Below are positions 59,556 through 64,000 of a stretch of 64,000 bases of DNA, in pieces. How positions within the stretch are numbered: position 1 is the first letter of the stretch; the number at the start of each line of letters is the position of its first letter. Source of the stretch: Sambucus nigra. Its lineage: Eukaryota; Streptophyta; Magnoliopsida; Dipsacales; Adoxaceae. The position numbers and the translations under genes are program-made. Under the pieces are notes generated by a model, which saw only the letters and a program-made list of their open reading frames with translations, was not told the DNA's origin and did not search any database. The DNA lies in assembly GCA_949130495.1 (NCBI GenBank), contig OX422216.1, positions 97,657,967 to 97,721,966 on the forward strand, read 5' to 3'.

Positions 59556-60749
59556 TAAACTCTCTGAGCGTTCTGAAATTCTCACCTTATTAACTTTTCT
59601 ATCTTTTTGGAAAGCCCATTCTAGATTTGTACCCTCATGCACTCGATATGACAGTTTATCCTAAGGAGCTTAACAAGGACCATCGCACCCCTACCACTAT
59701 ATCAACGACAACAAGACACCTTTGAACAGATTCCTTTATACACACCTTTCAGACCAAATCCCTCCACGACCAATTCAGGTAATCCACTAAAAACACCGAA
59801 ACCTCCCCTAGAGAAAGGGTCGAACATTGAGCATGCCTACGGTGTTTCCATAAACTCCCAATGGAGATCCTCAATGACTCAATCAGATACTCTAATGGAA
59901 AGAATTTACTTATGCAAGGAGGTATAATTTGCTTTCAACCCAACTCATGCAAGAGTCTTCAAGAAAGATAAAAAGAAGTCTGATGGAGGCCTATAAGCTG
60001 AACATATTGATAGTCATCACACTGTAGCACGAATATCAATTCACCCGCCTATGGTATAGACCAATGCGGGTAACTGGATCCATTATCTATTAACGGGTCA
60101 GACCAGTCATTCATAGAAGCACCTAAGTCCATATAAGGATGAAGGATAGGTTGTTCATACTAGGTGAAGGAAATGGATAGGGCACAACCAACTAGAACCT
60201 CTATACCAACCAAATATATAATATTATAGGGCTTTCTCGCAAAAAGGTAGATGGTTCCTCCTTCCAGTCAACAATACCATTTAGCATCTCTGCCAATGTC
60301 GTAGCAGTAGGATTTTAATGACAATGCATCTATAAAACTATGTCGATAATTCGGGTGTCCACACTCATGCCACCAATCACTAGAAGTAACTTGGCAATCC
60401 AGCGTAATACCATATCCCCCTTGAACTCTTTGGACCTGTAAGAGTATAAAATATACTCATGTTCCCCATAGGACTACATTGTCTTATCCCGTTGACCAAA
60501 ACCCACTTTGTGTCTTTAATCCAAGAAGTTGTTCCAAAAAGCTTTAAGTTAAAACTTATTCACCGAACTTCATCAACTTCATCCCGACATCGTTCACTTA
60601 CACATCTGTGAGAATGCCACTTTAGGAAAAGGTAAAGGATCGAGATGACATGATAGATCCATGGTTTAACATAACTCAAATTGGATTGTCTTCAATTGGA
60701 AAAAGTGTTACTTGCATGAATAATTATATTGATTATAGTATTGTACCCG
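59556..60749. other. Non-coding 3' region after Tat pol; no gene
   Basis: It lies between the Tat stop and a chromovirus LTR remnant. It is stop-rich in all frames. An LTR for the Tat element may be hidden here but could not be delimited. Confidence 0.35.
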
Positions 60750-61126
60750 ATCTTTTCGTCGTTTGTTTTTATATTGCATTTTGTTAGGGAACCCCTATTA
60801 GGCATTGGCTCACCCCCAATCCCTTTGTTACGACAAGCTAGATGATATTTCATATTTTGAGAGTGTTTTGCAGGTTAGCGATTCTTTATTCTTACTCTAG
60901 TAGCTCTGATTGCTTTAACCTTAAGATATTGACTAATGGGTTCCACACTCGTCATTATCTTGTTTATATGCTCTTAAAATGGAATTCATGATTATTTGGT
61001 GACTCAAAGTAATTAAAATGGACTGGATACATTATCTAGGCTATTTCACATCATATCACACTTAACATAGTCGTATCGAACCGGGTTGACTAACGGTAAC
61101 CCCAAATTCTGGGTCAGGGTGTTACA
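60750..61126 (+). mobile_element. 3' end of a forward-oriented gypsy 5' LTR
   Basis: Words typical of the end of plant chromovirus LTRs (TTAGGCATTGGCTCACCCCC near 60,800; TTTTGCAGGTTAGCGA near 60,869) lead to GGTGTTACA at 61,126, followed by a primer site. The left boundary is not visible. Confidence 0.5.
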
Positions 61127-61129
61127 ACT

Positions 61130-61141
61130 TAGTATCAAAGC
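61130..61141 (+). other. Degenerate primer binding site, tRNA-iMet type
   Basis: TAGTATCAAAGC differs from TGGTATCAGAGC at two positions and follows the LTR end by three bases. Confidence 0.55.
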
Positions 61142-62649
61142 TTTCGATTTAAATTTCTTGCAGGAGTGATGTGCAATGGATAAGTCAAGATTTAATCTTT
61201 CGATCATTAAGGTTCGATTTGGGGCTCGACATTATAAGGCGAGTGAGGACTCCGATTTGCGAGCACAGGCGATTGCGGCATTGTAGTTAAGAAATTTGAT
61301 ATTACTAAAGGCTTATTTATTAATAATGACAAGCCGAGTTTTTATTTTCATACTATATATTAGCATCCTCGGGTAGAATGATACGTAAACTGATAAGTTT
61401 TCTCCTAAAAAAATATGGCAACTTTAAAATTCTTAAAAAATTAGGTGGTATCCCATGACTCGTATTGAGAGTTTCTTAGGCCCTTTTGAGTCTCATGAAA
61501 TACATCAAATGATCGGTAGAAAGATGTTCATAGAAGTTCAGTGACATCTCACCATAAGAAGACAAAATTGTTCATCAGAGTAGCGTAATAGAAGCATAGG
61601 GACCCCGCTGTTGAGGTCCAGTGAGTGCTTTCATTTGGCACCCGCCTTAGATGTAGAGACTTAGGAAGACCTGTTATTAAGATCATGTATCATCATAGGC
61701 CCTCTTGGCATCATGAGCTCGGGAAGAGGATAAGTAACCGTAGTAGCACAAAAGTGTGCATTGAGGTTTAAAGTTAGTGGATAGAAAGTTCCATCGAGAA
61801 AATGTCCAAAAGGATTTGGTGCTTAGTGAAAGGTGCCCCACTGCCTTAAGGAAGGTCAAATCATAGGGATGCATTTTTTCACCGTAGTAAGTGTTTGAAG
61901 GTCACTCATCTTTTGGTATATTGCATTTATAGTACTCGAAGGCCAAGGAGATTTAGATGAAGAAAGTCTTAAACGGTTTCTCTCATGCAAGATTTGGCAT
62001 GTGGTTCATCCTCCTCCTGGAGGTCGCCCTCTTTATGAGGGGCGGTTTAAGGAAGAATTTCAATGTTATCCTTTTGGTCCACCCAAAATATATTAAGTGA
62101 TTGAATCGTCATTGAAAGTGAAGTTATTCCATAAGAAAAGGCATTGAAATTTCTTTCTTGGTATGAGGTTTATCATTTAGAAGAAAATTTCTTGCCCTTT
62201 ATATATGAAAGCATTTATATTGATGTTTTAGGCAAGTGAATGTGAACATGGTCATCAGGATAAATCAACGTTAGGGTCTATGATCCTTTAAAGGACTTGG
62301 AAGATGTATGGCTTATCCATCTTCGTTGGCGAATCATATAGTTAAAAGGTTATATTATGGTAAAAGGTTGCGTAGCATCGGTGGCATCCCTATCCTTATT
62401 GATGTTCATGTCATTAGAATACTTGTAAGTATCTAGGCATCATACATCGTGTTTAACGTAGCATTACTACCCAGATAAGTTGCCAACAAAGAGACAATTA
62501 TATGCAAGCGCATTGGACTTCCAGTATGGTTGGAAAATGATGGTGATAGTCATAGTATCACCTTTGCTCACTTGGAATGGTATCCAAGCATGGGGAATAT
62601 ATGCAGTAAGCGACATGATATTGATTACGCGTGAAACGCGATGTCGATC
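61142..62649. other. Decayed gypsy leader/interior; no protein recognised
   Basis: Downstream of the primer site one expects gag, but no frame longer than about 65 codons remains and I recognise no gag motif. Confidence 0.35.
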
Positions 62650-62950
62650 AAGACGACGAAAAAAATTCCCGTAAACCTATGACTTTTGGTCAATACTTAC
62701 AAGCCAAAAAAATTACAACATCTAAAATGACATTGGGTGAGTATTACAAAAGTCAAAGTTTGGTTTACATCAATTTTGGGAATGATCATTTCTATTTTGG
62801 GTCGCAAGATCCTTGTGATAAGAATTTTGAAACAAATTGTAATCATTTTCAAAATTCTTATGTTAATGATTTTGATTATAGTCCCGAGTACAATTTCCAA
62901 ACTTCTCATTTCCAAGAATACTCTCCTCGTCGTATGACTTTCGGTGAGGG
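62650..62950 (+). pseudogene. Second copy of the unrecognised Athila/Tat-like ORF, fragment
   Basis: The frame reads MTFGQYLQAKKITTSKMTLG, then YYKSQSLVYINFGNDHFYFG and NSYVNDFDYSPEYNFQTSHF, matching 16,110-16,385 almost codon for codon, and stops one codon after the match ends (GEG then TAA). It shows that this ORF belongs to a repeated family and that the frame is continuous across the site where the 16-kb copy has lost one base. The fragment ends at 62,950, where an LTR of the same family joins in the opposite orientation. Confidence 0.75.
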
Positions 62951-63192
62951 ATAAAAGACTAAAATGCCCTTGAATGTGCGATCGCGTAAGAAAATCGAGC
63001 GAAATGCGTTCGAACTTCACACTTAGCATCCAAATACCTATAAAAGCTCAATTAAACCCTGAAAAACATGCTAACATAGGAATCCGAGGTTGTCTTGTTA
63101 ACGAGCATATATATAGGGAATAAGATACCCAAGGGGGCTAAAATGCGTAGGTTCGAGGGATGAAATACGTAATATTTGCGTCGTATCACACC
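62951..63192 (-). mobile_element. Reverse-oriented LTR start of the Athila/Tat-like family, fragment
   Basis: On the reverse strand it begins TGTGATACGACGC after a GTAAGTTATGGGG tract and continues with CCCTCGAACCTACGCATTTTAG and GAGCTTTTATAGGTATTTGG. This matches the first about 240 bp of the LTRs at 13,833 and 37,321 with roughly one third of positions changed. Confidence 0.7.
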
Positions 63193-64000
63193 CCATAACT
63201 TACAAATTGGTAGTCCCTAGCAATGAACTAGGATGCAACAAGAACTACAAGCAAACCAAAAGCAGGAGAAAATATAAAAGTATGGTATAAATGCATAAGG
63301 CCACTTTCACGGGCGATTCGACTGCATTTAGCGTATGCAATAAGCCGTTAAACCCGTAGGTCACCCTTGTGGACGAGTATTGTCTCGTGAGGGTTTTCAG
63401 GGATGATACCCACAAACATCACATGGTTTCCTCAAAATATGCCCTATCCAACATGCGACAAGCCCAAAATGGCGAAAAGGATTTCATACGCGTTATTAGC
63501 AAAGTGAATGAATTCACACAAAAGTCTGAATCATTAACATTATAGAATGCACCTCATAGAATTGAAACCTTAAAATGTGAGAGGGGGAGCGAGCACATGA
63601 CTAGTTTGATTTGACGAAAAACTTATATAAATCGGATAAACATTAAAGCAAGCATATATTCAATCCTCACGGGCATTACACTCATAAAGTGAATTCACTC
63701 AAAATAGGGAGGTAACATACGGAACATGCGGGCATAAAGAGTAAATATAAATGAAAACTAGGCCACACACATGTCACAAATGAAGAACGCTATATATAAA
63801 CTGAAAAATTATAATCTCAATGAAAGGATACCGCACATTAAAGGAGCGAAATGTATTTTCACAGATTATCAAAACTATTTAAAATTTTGAATTACATGCA
63901 CCTAAGATCACATAGGACTTGTATGGGGTTATAAAGTAGGATAGGCTAGGGTATGAAACAAAATGAATGTATATACGGATTCAAAGTGTTCGGGATGAAA
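63193..64000 (-). mobile_element. Reverse-oriented 3' interior of an Athila/Tat-like copy, running out of the window
   Basis: The reverse strand matches the region about 36,510-37,320 in order: CATCCCGAACACTTTGAATCC against CATCTTCGAACATCTTTTGTATCC, then TTTCATACCC, CCTATGTGATCTTAGG against CCTATTTGATCCTAGGG, and the polypurine/LTR start. The element continues beyond 64,000 toward its own internal part. Confidence 0.65.

Overview
The window is plant nuclear heterochromatin built almost entirely of transposable elements. The element families (Ty3/gypsy chromovirus and Tat/Athila-type elements, Ty1/copia, plant L1-type LINEs, hAT elements) indicate an angiosperm, probably a eudicot, but the sequence does not show the species. 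It is AT-rich, with long non-coding LTRs and many dead reading frames. I found no convincing host gene, rRNA, tRNA or CRISPR array. All coding regions listed are retrotransposon proteins, nearly all broken by stops and frameshifts.

Layout. 1-3.9 kb: the 3' end of a chromovirus (integrase-chromodomain, polypurine tract, 2.9-kb 3' LTR). 3.9-9.3 kb: an older disrupted transposon plus two reverse-oriented LTR fragments of the same chromovirus superfamily. 9.3-13.8 kb: a reverse-strand L1 LINE cut off at its 5' side by the LTR of a large Athila/Tat-like element that starts at 13,833. That element has a 2-kb LTR, a tRNA-Asp-type primer site and an unrecognised ORF. It appears to resume at 35.9-38.1 kb, having been split by a dead copia element (19.4-23.3 kb), part of another LTR element (24.4 kb) and a complete reverse-strand chromovirus (24,760-35,861; both LTRs, primer site, polypurine tract, 5-bp target duplication GTTGT). 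39.2-48.7 kb: a complete reverse-strand L1 LINE with a 14-bp target duplication, itself interrupted by a solo chromovirus LTR (TSD ATACC) and a non-autonomous hAT element (TSD CTTGCACT). 49.4-52.5 kb: the 5' LTR and primer site of a reverse-strand LTR element, its LTR interrupted by a second hAT element (TSD GTTTTAAG). 52.5-64 kb: microsatellite, a LINE stub, a heavily decayed Tat-type pol, a chromovirus LTR/primer remnant, and a chimeric junction of two pieces of the Athila/Tat-like family in opposite orientation.

What links the region. Several LTRs carry, about 1.1-1.3 kb from their start, a short CpG-dense cluster of palindromes. The repeated word differs between copies (TCGATCGA-based or TCGTTCGAACGA-based) while the position stays the same. 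A similar GATC-type cluster is seen in the unrelated Athila/Tat-like LTR and in another LTR element. This and the unrecognised ORF of the Athila/Tat-like family are the two most unusual signals here. Order of insertion can be read from nesting and target duplications. Homologies, domain names and percentages are by-eye judgements; no database search was run.
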